A stretch of 64,000 nucleotides of DNA from Oscillospiraceae bacterium (lineage in GTDB: Bacteria; Bacillota_A; Clostridia; Oscillospirales; Ruminococcaceae), in contig SFDQ01000009.1 of NCBI GenBank assembly GCA_004558145.1, positions 1 to 64,000 of the forward strand, given 5' to 3'. Shown one piece after another: positions 18,145 to 26,258 of the stretch. Position numbers and translations under genes: made by a program. Within the stretch, counting starts at the first letter, position 1, and every line of letters starts with the position of its first letter. The notes beneath the pieces were generated by a model, which searched no databases, was not told the DNA's origin, and was given only the letters and a program-made list of their open reading frames with translations.

Positions 18145-18894
18145 TCAGCCGCCCTGCTCAAACTGATGTTTGCGCCGGGTCTGGCCCACATTTTCCAGCT
18201 CATCCGGCTCCATGACGATGGCGTACAGTTCCTCCCAGCTGCGCACGGTGTGGGTCGGCCCGTTTTCAGTGGGAGCTTCCTTGCCTTCCCAGTTGAACCA
18301 GCAGGTATCCAGCCCGGCGTTCTGGCCGCCCTTCACGTCGGCAGTGAGGCTGTCGCCCACCACCAGCACTTTGTCCCGGTTCTCAATGCCCAGGCTGCGC
18401 AGGGCCGTCTCGAAAAAGCGGCGGTTGGGCTTTTCCACGCCGATGCACTCGGAGATGAACACCCCGTCCATATACTCGCCCAGGCCGGACTCTTTCAGGC
18501 GCTTTTCCTGCACGTGTTCCACGCCGTTGGTGACCACCGCCAACGTGGCCACCTCCGACAGTTCCTTCACTGCCTCCAGTGTGCCGGGCATCAGGTCGGG
18601 ATGCTCGCTCAGGCGGTCCAGATAGAAGGCATTCATCCGCGCCGCGTCGCCAGTGGCTCCCAGCGCCGCCAGCAGTTCCTCAAAGCGGCGGACCACCAGC
18701 TTCTCCCGCTTGATCTGGCCCTTTTCCAACGCGGCCCAAAGGCCCTTGTTGATGGTGTGGTAGGTGTGCTCCACATCGTCGGTGGCGGGCAGGCCGAACT
18801 CACTCATCGTCTCGTGAAACGCCTTGTGCTCGGCGGCGGCAAAATCCATCATGGTGCCGTCCACATCCAGCAAGAGGCAATGATAATATGCCAT
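18145..18894 (-). CDS. HAD-type noncanonical pyrimidine nucleotidase, YjjG family
   Basis: A 249-residue HAD hydrolase. Motif I is LLDVDGTMMDF (nucleophile D about residue 10), motif II is VVTNG (about residue 120), motif III is the lysine in VEKPNRRFF, and motif IV is VVGDSLTADVKGGQNAGLDTCW (D about residue 178). The helical cap and the EKPNRRFF segment fit YjjG, a 5'-nucleotidase that removes mutagenic or noncanonical dUMP/dTMP-like nucleotides. Substrate is by family only. It is first in an operon with the ABC-F gene. Confidence 0.82.
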   Translation of the reverse strand: MAYYHCLLLDVDGTMMDFAAAEHKAFHETMSEFGLPATDDVEHTYHTINKGLWAALEKGQIKREKLVVRRFEELLAALGATGDAARMNAFYLDRLSEHPDLMPGTLEAVKELSEVATLAVVTNGVEHVQEKRLKESGLGEYMDGVFISECIGVEKPNRRFFETALRSLGIENRDKVLVVGDSLTADVKGGQNAGLDTCWFNWEGKEAPTENGPTHTVRSWEELYAIVMEPDELENVGQTRRKHQFEQGG

Positions 18895-18955
18895 GGGTCA
18901 ATCTCTCCCTCTTGATTATCCTTTGCCGCCCTTTCCGGCGGCGTGTACCTTGTCT

Positions 18956-18984
18956 ATTATCGCTTATTCCGCCCCGTTCGTCAA
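18956..18984 (-). promoter_or_regulatory. Promoter of the HAD-ABC-F operon
   Basis: -35 TTGACG, 17 bases, -10 GATAAT. Confidence 0.8.
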
Positions 18985-19005
18985 GGGAAGCGGCACGCAG
19001 ACGCA

Positions 19006-19045
19006 GCGGCACCCGGACAGGCCGAAGCCGCTGTCCGGGTGCCGC
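19006..19045 (-). other. Strong hairpin after the cysteine-rich gene
   Basis: A 15-bp perfect GC stem (arms 19006-19020 and 19031-19045). No T tract follows in either direction, so it may be a mRNA 3' stabiliser rather than a normal terminator. Confidence 0.6.
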
Positions 19046-19050
19046 CGTGC

Positions 19051-19458
19051 TCACAGGTCGATGATGGGATAAGTGCCTTCGTCCGACGCCGTGCAGCCAC
19101 AACGGCTGCCGGTGCATTCCACAGGGTCGGGATCAGGTTCCGGCTCGGGCTCCGGCGTGCAGACGCAGGCATCCCCGCAGCTGCAGCAGTTCCGGCAGCC
19201 GCAGCAATTTCCGCAGCGGTTCTGGCAATCGCAGGCGCCGCACCCGCAGCCTCCCTGGCAGCCACAGCGGTTCTGACAGCCGCAGGAGTTCCCGCAATTG
19301 CAGGAGCAGCGGCTACCGCAGCCGGAACATTCGGTGCATCTGCAGTCCGGTGTGGTCACCGGCTCGCCCCAGTCGAAATCGTAGTTCTCCACACTGCCGT
19401 TGATCACGTCTTCGTCGCCCACGGCGTATGCTCTCAGGCACTTGCTTGTATCAGTCAT
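19051..19458 (-). CDS. Cysteine-rich small protein of unknown function
   Basis: The start is the ATG at 19458, nine bases after GGGAGG, giving 135 residues. Residues 1-35 are acidic and ordinary; from about 38 to 100 the chain is almost only Cys, Gly, Asn, Arg and Gln with repeated CG, CxC and CQNRCG units; then a TPEPEPEPDPDP linker and a last ECTGSRCGC. I count 28 cysteines (about one residue in five). There is no signal peptide or membrane segment. Such composition fits metal binding or disulfide cross-linking, as in coat-type or metallothionein-like proteins, but no family is recognised. It lies 70 bases after gpsA in the same direction; upstream is a CATACATT element resembling mother-cell sigma factor -10 sites. 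Confidence 0.72.
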   Translation of the reverse strand: MTDTSKCLRAYAVGDEDVINGSVENYDFDWGEPVTTPDCRCTECSGCGSRCSCNCGNSCGCQNRCGCQGGCGCGACDCQNRCGNCCGCRNCCSCGDACVCTPEPEPEPDPDPVECTGSRCGCTASDEGTYPIIDL

Positions 19459-19528
19459 TGTTGAACGCCTCCCTTGCCCCAATGTATGCAGCCCCATCAG
19501 GGGGTGTGCGCGGGGGCAGGCAGTGCGC

Positions 19529-20491
19529 TCAGTAGTCGAATTCGCCCTTCACCGAGCGGCTGAACAGGCGCGGGATGACTTCATCCGCGGAAAGGCCGTT
19601 GTACAGCAGGTCGTTCACCGTCTGGCAGATGGGCAGGTCCACCTTGTATTCCTCACCCAGCCGCACCAGCGCCTGCACGGTGGAAGCGCCTTCGGCAAGG
19701 CGGTCGAAGGGCTCGCCCTTGATGAAGCTCTCGCCGAACTGGCGGTTGTGGCTGTGGGAAGAAAAGAGGGTTGCCTGATAGTCGCCCAGGTGGCACAGGC
19801 CATAGGCCGAGAGCTCATTGCCGCCCATGGCGCGGATGAGCCGGGCGATCTCGCGGGCGCCCCGGGCCATCAGCGCGCCCTTGAGGCTGGTGTAACCCGC
19901 CCCGTCCAGCATGCCGGCGGCGATGCCGATCACGTTTTTGGCGGCGGCTCCCACCTCGGTGCCGATGAGGTCGCGCCCTTTGTACAGGCGAATGAGGTCG
20001 CTGCTGAGGTTATCCACGATGAAGTCGGTGGTGGCGGGGTCGTCCGAATCCACCACCATGCAGTTGGGCACCCCGGCAGAGAAATCCTGCACATGGCCGG
20101 GCCCCACCCACACCGCAACGTTCACCGGCTGGGTGACCTCTTCGCGGAACACCTGGGTCAGGCGCTTGCCGGTGGCTACTTCAATGCCCTTCATGCAAAG
20201 GATAAAAGTCTTTCCCTTCACATCAAACTGCTGGATCTGCGCCGCCAGCTGCCGCAGCTGCTGGGCGCTGATGGAAATGACCACCACCGGCCCAAAGGCC
20301 AGCGCGGCGGCCAGATCGTCCCCCAAAAGAAGAGAATCCGGCAGAGTCTGATATTCGTTTCTGCGCTCGGCCCGCAGCTGGGCAAGCCCGCGGGAACCGG
20401 GGCGGCCCCACAGCAGGACCTCGTTCTTTGCGCAATGATAGGAGGCCAGAAAAGTGCCCCAACGGCCGCAGCCCAGGACGGAAAGTTTCAT
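19529..20491 (-). CDS. gpsA: Glycerol-3-phosphate dehydrogenase [NAD(P)+]
   Basis: A 320-residue cytoplasmic enzyme that reduces dihydroxyacetone phosphate to sn-glycerol 3-phosphate for phospholipids. The NAD(P) site is VLGCGRWGTFLA (residues 5-16, GxGxxG). The substrate and catalytic region is GTEVGAAAKNVIGIAAGML (about residues 182-200, catalytic Lys in AKN), followed by the conserved GLGDL-like segment written here as GLCHLGDYQATLFS. AAGGAGA precedes the ATG. It stands just after a terminator of the previous gene and I see no clear promoter of its own. Confidence 0.93.
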   Translation of the reverse strand: MKLSVLGCGRWGTFLASYHCAKNEVLLWGRPGSRGLAQLRAERRNEYQTLPDSLLLGDDLAAALAFGPVVVISISAQQLRQLAAQIQQFDVKGKTFILCMKGIEVATGKRLTQVFREEVTQPVNVAVWVGPGHVQDFSAGVPNCMVVDSDDPATTDFIVDNLSSDLIRLYKGRDLIGTEVGAAAKNVIGIAAGMLDGAGYTSLKGALMARGAREIARLIRAMGGNELSAYGLCHLGDYQATLFSSHSHNRQFGESFIKGEPFDRLAEGASTVQALVRLGEEYKVDLPICQTVNDLLYNGLSADEVIPRLFSRSVKGEFDY

Positions 20492-20521
20492 GGTGCGTTC
20501 TCCTTGCTGTTTTGATTCGTG

Positions 20522-20554
20522 AAAAGGCCGCCCTGCCGAACAGGGCGGCCTTTT
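20522..20554 (-). terminator. Terminator of the SGNH surface protein gene
   Basis: Perfect stem AAAAGGCCGCCCTG/CAGGGCGGCCTTTT with a five-base loop; the run of T is part of the stem and the signal could work in both directions. Confidence 0.85.
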
Positions 20555-20566
20555 GGCTATTCGGAT

Positions 20567-22357
20567 TTATTCGTCGCCGGATTTTCCGGTGGTGTTCTGC
20601 GTCTGCACGGTGGACGACGCCGGAGGCGTGGTGGAGCTCACCGGCAAAGCGGGGATGACTTCGGTCTGTTCCAGCTTGCAGCGAGAGCAAACTCTCTTTT
20701 TCAGGCCTTCCGTGCCGGGACCGGCCTCGGTCACAGTGGACCACTCGCCCCAGCTGTGGCCCAGCGCAGCGATGGCTTCTTCTTTGCGCTCACCGCAGCT
20801 GCACTTGTAGATGATCTTGCCCGCCTCGGTGCAGGTCGCCTCCACGCGGCTCTCCTCCACGTATTTGTGTTCGTGAGGCGTGGGAGACGGCGAGGGCGCG
20901 GGCGTGGCAGCCGCCGCCTTTGCGGTCAGGGTGTAGGTGGCGCTGTAGGTCTTGCCGTTCAGGGTCACGTTCGCCTTGATCTCATAGGTGCCCTCTTTGT
21001 CCGGGGTATAGCCGGCGCTTACACCGCGGCGGAACTCGGTGCCGTTGACGGTCCAGTAAATGTCGTTGTCCACATTGATGTTGGAGCGGTCGCTTACGTT
21101 GGCGTGCAGGGTGACGCTCTGCCCAACCGTGGTGGTGCCGGAGCTGCCCTCCTTGATGCTCACCACAAGCTTCGCGCCGAACATGGCCGTCACATTGACG
21201 TTCTGTTTGAAGTCCTTGTCGGTGCGGGTGGCGTTGGTGTTGCCGTCGCTCCACTTGAGGAACTCGTAGCCGTCGGCAGGCACGGCGGTCACCGAAACAC
21301 TGCTCTTGCTGTCCAGATCCTTGAAGCTCAGGCTGGTGACGCCCTTCTTGTCGCCGCTGGTAAGGGTGCCGCCCACGTTCTTGTCCACGTTGTACTGGGC
21401 GGTGTAGGTCTTTTCATCCGGCGAGGGGGTCGGGGTGGAGGTCACCGTGCCGGTGGAACCGGTCTTGCGGCGCTCGGGGATGTTGTCGGTGTCGGGCCGG
21501 CGGTCCTCGGTGCCCAGGTAGGCGTGGGTGCGGGCATACTCCATGATGGCAGTCAGCGCATCCTTTTTCAGATGGATGTCGCCGGACAGGAAGTACTGGG
21601 ACTTGCCGTAGCCGTCGTCGCCCACCAGCACGTCGTTGACATTCAGGAACTTATAGCCGTTGTCAACACACATCTGGGCCAGCGCATCGTTGAACTCGTT
21701 GATCGTCTCCATACTCATGTTGGGATAGCTGGAGTGATCTTCGGGGATGGGCGGCACGGCGGAGACGATGATGTCGGTGTAGGGATAGGCCGTCTTGATG
21801 GCCTCCAGCGCGGTGCGGTAGTTGGAGGCGAAGTCAGAGGCACTCATGGTGCCGTCGGCGTTGTTGGTGCCCATCATTACGATAATGCGGCGGGGCTTCA
21901 TCTTGGCCAGCGCATCGGGGATGGAATAGCCGTTGTCGTCGCTCTTGAAATAGATGGACTTGTCGGTGGTGAAGTTCTGGATGCCCAGGCCCTCCACGGC
22001 AACCACCTGATCCAGCTCCAGCAGGCCGTACTGGTAGTAGCGGTAGGTGTTGGAGTCGCCCACAAAGATGGTCTCGTCGATATAGGATTTGCCGGCGTCC
22101 TCGGTCTCACCCAGCACTGCGTCGCCGTACTTGCTGGCGTCAAAGCCGCCCGTCACGACCTGGCTGGTGCTGGAGGAAGTCTGGCTGCTGCTGCCCGAAT
22201 CGGGCTTGCCGCCGCCGGCTTTGGACACGATGACGCTCACCACCACGATGGTGATGATCAGCACAAGAGCGCAGATGCCCAGCACGATGGCTGCCTGCTT
22301 CTGCTTTGGGGTGAGCGGCGCCGAGCCGCCACGGGACTTGCGTCTGTTCTGAGGCAT
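20567..22357 (-). CDS. Modular cell-surface SGNH/GDSL hydrolase with InlB-type repeat
   Basis: A 596-residue protein. After a basic start and a membrane segment (about residues 22-46) comes a Ser/Thr-rich linker. The SGNH domain (about residues 90-280) shows the nucleophile in FVGDSNTY, the Asn in MMGTNNADG and the D-x-x-H-type pair in SGDIHLKKDAL. Then follow a bacterial InlB-B-like repeat (YTAQYNVDKNVGG...GYEFLKWSDGN), an Ig-like domain (about residues 400-480), a Pro linker, and a C-terminal Cys-containing repeat (ATCTEAGKIIYKCSCGERKEE). It should be anchored outside and deacylate or modify a surface glycan. AAAGGAGGG precedes the ATG. It follows a HAD gene by 14 bases. Confidence 0.85.
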   Translation of the reverse strand: MPQNRRKSRGGSAPLTPKQKQAAIVLGICALVLIITIVVVSVIVSKAGGGKPDSGSSSQTSSSTSQVVTGGFDASKYGDAVLGETEDAGKSYIDETIFVGDSNTYRYYQYGLLELDQVVAVEGLGIQNFTTDKSIYFKSDDNGYSIPDALAKMKPRRIIVMMGTNNADGTMSASDFASNYRTALEAIKTAYPYTDIIVSAVPPIPEDHSSYPNMSMETINEFNDALAQMCVDNGYKFLNVNDVLVGDDGYGKSQYFLSGDIHLKKDALTAIMEYARTHAYLGTEDRRPDTDNIPERRKTGSTGTVTSTPTPSPDEKTYTAQYNVDKNVGGTLTSGDKKGVTSLSFKDLDSKSSVSVTAVPADGYEFLKWSDGNTNATRTDKDFKQNVNVTAMFGAKLVVSIKEGSSGTTTVGQSVTLHANVSDRSNINVDNDIYWTVNGTEFRRGVSAGYTPDKEGTYEIKANVTLNGKTYSATYTLTAKAAAATPAPSPSPTPHEHKYVEESRVEATCTEAGKIIYKCSCGERKEEAIAALGHSWGEWSTVTEAGPGTEGLKKRVCSRCKLEQTEVIPALPVSSTTPPASSTVQTQNTTGKSGDE

Positions 22358-22371
22358 TCGATTGCCCTCCT

Positions 22372-23031
22372 TTAATCATTTGCTCCCTGGCCGAGGATAA
22401 AATCAGCCAGCTGTTCACAGGTCTGAGCCGCGAAGCACGGTTCGAAGGGGAGCAGCTCTTCCCTGCTTCCGTATCCGTACAGCACCGCCGCCACCGGCAC
22501 GCCGCAGTCGGCCGCGCCGTGCATGTCGTCGGCCCGGTCGCCCACCATGAGCACCCGCGCGCCCTGCAGTTCCGGGCGCACCAGCACCGTGCGCATCACA
22601 GCGGTTTTGGTGTCCACGCTTTTGTCTTCGCTGGCGCCGCCGATGAAGGTGAAATAATGCGCCAGCCCCTGTTCCTGCAGGATAGGGGTCACCACCGAAG
22701 TGGGTTTGGAGGTGGCGGTGTAGAGCTTCACGCCTGCACTTTTCAGCCGCTGCAACATTTCCGGCACACCGGGAAACACCTGGCACAGATGCTGGCCCAC
22801 TTCGTGATAGCGGTCGCGATAGATGCGCACCATGCGCTCCACATCCTCTTCCCTGCGCATATGCTCGGCAAAGCTGCGCCGAAGCGGAGGCCCGAGGTAA
22901 CGGGTGAGGTCGATCCCCGCAGGGTCGATGCCCACCGTGCGGAAGGTGTACTCCATGGTCGCGAGGATACCGGGACTGGAATGGATCAATGTGCCGTCCA
23001 CATCAAACAGCACTGCGTCAAAACAAGCCAA
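22372..23031 (-). CDS. HAD family phosphatase (phosphoglycolate phosphatase-like)
   Basis: A 219-residue HAD protein: motif I LFDVDGTLIHSSPGI (D about residue 9), motif II TATSKPTSV (about residue 106), motif III lysine in DKSVDTKTAV, motif IV MVGDRADDMHGA (about residue 167). The cap (about residues 16-80) is of the type found in phosphoglycolate and pyrophosphate phosphatases. The substrate is not decided. The start is TTG at 23031; no ATG is suitable, and AGGAAAGGCGG lies upstream. It is first in an operon with the SGNH gene. Confidence 0.8.
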   Translation of the reverse strand: MACFDAVLFDVDGTLIHSSPGILATMEYTFRTVGIDPAGIDLTRYLGPPLRRSFAEHMRREEDVERMVRIYRDRYHEVGQHLCQVFPGVPEMLQRLKSAGVKLYTATSKPTSVVTPILQEQGLAHYFTFIGGASEDKSVDTKTAVMRTVLVRPELQGARVLMVGDRADDMHGAADCGVPVAAVLYGYGSREELLPFEPCFAAQTCEQLADFILGQGAND

Positions 23032-23141
23032 GCTGGCACCGCCTTTCCTGTGTTGGGCGCGGCTTTCCTACCGTGCCGCAGGCGCCGCCTGCCGTTCATA
23101 AAGAACAGACCGGGAGGACCCGGGGCGGCACCGGCACAGTT

Positions 23142-23170
23142 ATTATACCATTTTTCCTGTTCCGACACAA
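23142..23170 (-). promoter_or_regulatory. Promoter of the HAD-SGNH operon
   Basis: -35 TTGTGT, 17 bases, -10 TATAAT, giving a leader of about 100 bases. Confidence 0.75.
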
Positions 23171-23233
23171 CGCAAAGGTGTGGAATTTCACCAGACCACG
23201 CTTATAATACGATAAGCTTCTCCCAAATATTGC

Positions 23234-23262
23234 AAAAAGCCCGGCGCGTCGCCGCGCCGGGC
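23234..23262 (-). terminator. Terminator of the TrpXYZ-like operon
   Basis: Stem GCCCGGCGCG/CGCGCCGGGC with a four-base loop; TTTTT follows on the minus strand. Confidence 0.88.
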
Positions 23263-23275
23263 AAAAAAAGCATAT

Positions 23276-24070
23276 TCAGGAAAGGAGCATCCGGTCGTTG
23301 TCCAGTTCGCTTCCACTGGCCTGTTCGAATTTCAGAAGCAGGTCCGCCACTTTCAGATTCTTCTTCTCCTCACCGCTCACGTCGTAGATGACGCGGCCCT
23401 CGTGCATCATGATGAGCCGGTTGCCGTACTGGATGGCATCCTTCATGTTGTGGGTGATCATCAGCGTAGTGAGGTTGTGCTCCGCCACGATCTTTGCGGA
23501 GAGCTCCAGCACCTTGGCCGCCGTTTTTGGGTCCAGCGCGGCGGTGTGCTCGTCCAGAAGGAGCAGTTTGGGCTTTTTGAGGGACGCCATCAGCAGCGTG
23601 AGCGCCTGACGCTGTCCACCGCTGAGCAGGCCCACCTTGCTGGTGAGCCGGTTCTCAAGGCCCAGGCCCAGCATCTTGAGCTGCTTTTTGTACTCTTCCT
23701 GCTCCTCCCGGGTGATACCGGGGCCAAGGCCGCGCCGCTGGCCGCGCCGGGCCGCCAGGGCCAGATTTTCTTCGATCTGCATGGTGGCGGCGGTGCCGAT
23801 CATGGGGTCCTGGAACACGCGGCCGATGTACTTCGCCCGCTTGTGCTCCGGCAGGCGGGTGATGTCCACGCCGTCGATCATGATGGTGCCGGAATCCACC
23901 GGCCACACGCCCGCCACCGCGTTCAGCAGCGTGCTTTTGCCCGCGCCGTTGCCGCCGATGACGGTGACGAAGTCGCCCTCGTCCAGATGCAGCGACAGGC
24001 CGTTCAGCGCCACCTTTTCGTTGACGGTCCCGGCGTTGAAGGTCTTGGAGATGTTCTTGACGTCAAGCAT
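23276..24070 (-). CDS. ABC transporter ATP-binding protein (TrpXYZ-like importer)
   Basis: A 264-residue ATPase: Walker A GGNGAGKST (about residue 38), signature LSGGQRQAL (about residue 148), Walker B LLLLDEHTAALD (note H in place of the usual P, common in this subfamily), H-loop MITHNMKDA. It powers uptake through the permease encoded just upstream, with which it overlaps by eight bases. The three-gene set (PF04392-type binding protein, single permease, ATPase) is the arrangement named TrpXYZ in streptococci, so tryptophan or another aromatic compound is a reasonable but unproved substrate. Confidence 0.88.
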   Translation of the reverse strand: MLDVKNISKTFNAGTVNEKVALNGLSLHLDEGDFVTVIGGNGAGKSTLLNAVAGVWPVDSGTIMIDGVDITRLPEHKRAKYIGRVFQDPMIGTAATMQIEENLALAARRGQRRGLGPGITREEQEEYKKQLKMLGLGLENRLTSKVGLLSGGQRQALTLLMASLKKPKLLLLDEHTAALDPKTAAKVLELSAKIVAEHNLTTLMITHNMKDAIQYGNRLIMMHEGRVIYDVSGEEKKNLKVADLLLKFEQASGSELDNDRMLLS

Positions 24071-25010
24071 TGCGGGCGCCTCCCTTCTTCACCGATTTGG
24101 AGAAATAGCGGTCCTTCCAGTAGGGCACCGACAGGAACAGCGCCACCACCAGCGCCGCCAGCAGCTTGAGGTAGTTGGCGTTGAGGCCCAGCGCCAGCAC
24201 CGCCTGCAGCACGATGTAGTAGATGATGGAGCCCAGCACCACCGCGAACAGCTTGAGGGCGAAGTTGATGAACACCTTGCCGAAAATGACCTCACCGATG
24301 ATAACGGCGGCCAGACCGATGACGATGGCGCCGCGGCCCATGTTGATCTCGCTGGCACTGTTGTACTGGGCCAGCAGCGCGCCGGAAAGGGCAACCAAGC
24401 CGTTGGAGACCACCAGTCCCAGCACCTTGGCGAAGTTGGTGTTGATGCCCTGGGCGCGGGCCATGTTGGCGTTGGCGCCGGTGGCGCGCAGAGAGCAGCC
24501 CAGCTCGGTGCCGAAGAACCAGTAGAGCACGGCGATAATGGCCAGGGTGAACAGGCCGCCCACAAAGATGGGATGCCGCCAGAACGGGCGGGTGCCCTTG
24601 GCCACATCGGTGACGAAGCGCAGGGAGACCAGCAGCTTGTCCAGCATTTCGTTGGTGGTCACGTTGATGGCCACAGTGGCCTTCATGCCCATGATGGCCA
24701 TGTTGATGGAATACAGCCCCAGCTGGGTCAGGATGCCCGCCAGAATGGCCGGGATGCCGCAGGCTGTCTGTAAAAGGCCGGTGACAAGGCCCGCCGCCAT
24801 GCCCGCCAGCGTGGCCGCCAGCATGGCCAGCCACAGGTTGACCCCGCCGGTGAACAGCACCGCGAACACCGCCGCACCGGTGCACAGAGAACCGTCCACC
24901 GTGAGGTCCGCGATGTCAAGGATGCGGAACGTGATGTACACGCCGATGGCCATGATGCCCCAGATCAGCCCCTGGGACACGGCGCCCGGCAGCGCGTTGA
25001 GAAAATCCAT
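24063..25010 (-). CDS. ABC transporter permease (TrpXYZ-like importer)
   Basis: A 315-residue membrane protein of the BPD_transp_2 type, about nine to ten helices. It opens with GLIWGIMAIGVYITFRILDIADLTVDGS, a segment characteristic of this importer family, and has the cytoplasmic coupling region ELGCSLRATGANANMARAQGIN (about residues 167-188). GGAGG precedes the ATG. It is separated from its binding-protein gene by an internal terminator. Confidence 0.88.
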   Translation of the reverse strand: MDFLNALPGAVSQGLIWGIMAIGVYITFRILDIADLTVDGSLCTGAAVFAVLFTGGVNLWLAMLAATLAGMAAGLVTGLLQTACGIPAILAGILTQLGLYSINMAIMGMKATVAINVTTNEMLDKLLVSLRFVTDVAKGTRPFWRHPIFVGGLFTLAIIAVLYWFFGTELGCSLRATGANANMARAQGINTNFAKVLGLVVSNGLVALSGALLAQYNSASEINMGRGAIVIGLAAVIIGEVIFGKVFINFALKLFAVVLGSIIYYIVLQAVLALGLNANYLKLLAALVVALFLSVPYWKDRYFSKSVKKGGARNA

Positions 25011-25071
25011 GAGTCTTCCCTCCTGCGGGGCGAAACTTCACCCCGGTGATGCTTTGCCCTACTACTATAAC

Positions 25072-25112
25072 AAAAAGCAGAGGAAAAGGAAAGCCTTTTC
25101 CCCTGCTTTTTT
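25072..25112 (-). terminator. Internal terminator between binding protein and permease genes
   Basis: Stem AAAAAGCAGaGGAAAAGG/CCTTTTCCcCTGCTTTTTT with an A tract and T tract; on the minus strand it ends in TTTTT. It would cut most transcripts after the lipoprotein gene. Confidence 0.82.
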
Positions 25113-25129
25113 CGCTCGATCAAAGCAAA

Positions 25130-26137
25130 TCATTCGGCAGCGATCGGCTCGTAGCCCTCCGGAGCGGTCAGGCCCAGATCGGCCACGATGGCTTCGTTGT
25201 ATTTCTTGGTGAACTGGGGCGCATATTCGATGGGCATTTCGGAGACGTTGGCTTCGCCGGTGAGGATCTTCACCGCCATCTCGCCGGTGGCGACGCCCAG
25301 ATCATAGTAGCTGATGGACAGAGTGGCGACGCCGCAGCCGGAGCAGATGCCCTCTTCACCCGCGATGACAGGCACGCCCGCGGGGCGGCAGATGTTATCC
25401 ACCACGCCGGTGTTGTTGGCCACCGTGTTATCGGTGGGCACATAGATCACATCGCTGTTGTCGGCGGCGTTCTGGGTGACGGAAGCCATGTCGTTGGTGT
25501 CAGAGAAGGCGTACTGGGTGCAGGTGTAGCCCAGCTTTTCCAGTTCCGCCTGCACGACGTCCACCTGATACTGGCTGTTGGGCTCGGCCGAGCAATAGAG
25601 CAGGCCCACATTCTTGGCGTCGGGGAACCACTCCTGCAGCATGGCGGCCTGCTGGTCCAGCGGGGCCAGGTCAGAGGTGCCGGACACATTGGTGCCCACG
25701 GTGCCGGAGAAGTCCTCAATGCCCAGGGCCACGCCGTACTCGGTGACCGAGGTGCCCAGGATGGGGATGTCGGAGGTGGCGGCCACGGCAGCCTGCAAGC
25801 TGGCGGTGGCATTTGCCATAATGAGGTCGACACCCGAGGAAACAAAGCCGTTGACGATGGTGGCGCAGGTGGGAGAATCACCAGCGGCATTCTTCACTTC
25901 GATGGTCACCTGGTCGCCCAGGGCCTCTTTCAGGGCATCCTGGAACCCCTGGGTGGCGGCATCCAGCGCATCGTGGGGGGCCAGCTGGCACACACCCACC
26001 ACATAGGCGCCGTCAGCACCCTGAGAAGCGGGCGCGGAACCGCCTTCGGAAGCGGGGGTGGACGTCTGGCCGCCGCAGCCCGCCAGCATGGAGACGGCCA
26101 GCAGCGCCGCCATGCATGCACAAATCAGCTTTTTCAT
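25130..26137 (-). CDS. ABC transporter substrate-binding lipoprotein (TrpX-like, PF04392 type)
   Basis: The start is the ATG at 26137, nine bases after GGAGG, giving 335 residues. The signal ends at lipobox MLAGC. A Gly/Ser/Pro linker leads to the two-lobed domain of the ABC_sub_bind family: VVGVCQLAPHDALDAATQGF (about residues 48-67), DLIMANATASLQAA (about residues 106-119), PILGTSVTEYGVALG and VPTDNTVANN. It binds the solute outside and passes it to the permease. Family relatives bind tryptophan, tyrosine or other aromatics, and the ligand here is not proven. Confidence 0.86.
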   Translation of the reverse strand: MKKLICACMAALLAVSMLAGCGGQTSTPASEGGSAPASQGADGAYVVGVCQLAPHDALDAATQGFQDALKEALGDQVTIEVKNAAGDSPTCATIVNGFVSSGVDLIMANATASLQAAVAATSDIPILGTSVTEYGVALGIEDFSGTVGTNVSGTSDLAPLDQQAAMLQEWFPDAKNVGLLYCSAEPNSQYQVDVVQAELEKLGYTCTQYAFSDTNDMASVTQNAADNSDVIYVPTDNTVANNTGVVDNICRPAGVPVIAGEEGICSGCGVATLSISYYDLGVATGEMAVKILTGEANVSEMPIEYAPQFTKKYNEAIVADLGLTAPEGYEPIAAE

Positions 26138-26216
26138 GGTCAATTCCCTCCTGTTCGGGCCAAGCGGCCCTTCACATCCGCGGCCAGTTTATTGCCGCAA
26201 TGTGTTACTGCACTAA

Positions 26217-26245
26217 AGTATACCACCGAATCCCCCGCCTTGCAA
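26217..26245 (-). promoter_or_regulatory. Promoter of the TrpXYZ-like operon
   Basis: -35 TTGCAA, 17 bases, -10 TATACT. It begins only 13 bases after the end of the symporter gene, and the leader is too short for a T-box. Confidence 0.83.
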
Positions 26246-26258
26246 GGGTTTTCTCCCA

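Noticed and set aside
19051..19458. Cysteine-rich protein as a RiPP precursor
   Set aside because: No radical SAM, cyclase, protease or export gene is nearby; the neighbours are gpsA and a HAD phosphatase.
23203..23208. Plus-strand TATAAT as a promoter
   Set aside because: No -35 at a proper distance and no plus-strand gene downstream.
26138..26258. T-box leader expected before a TrpXYZ-like operon
   Set aside because: The space from promoter to start is about 75 bases, too short, and no T-box sequence is seen.
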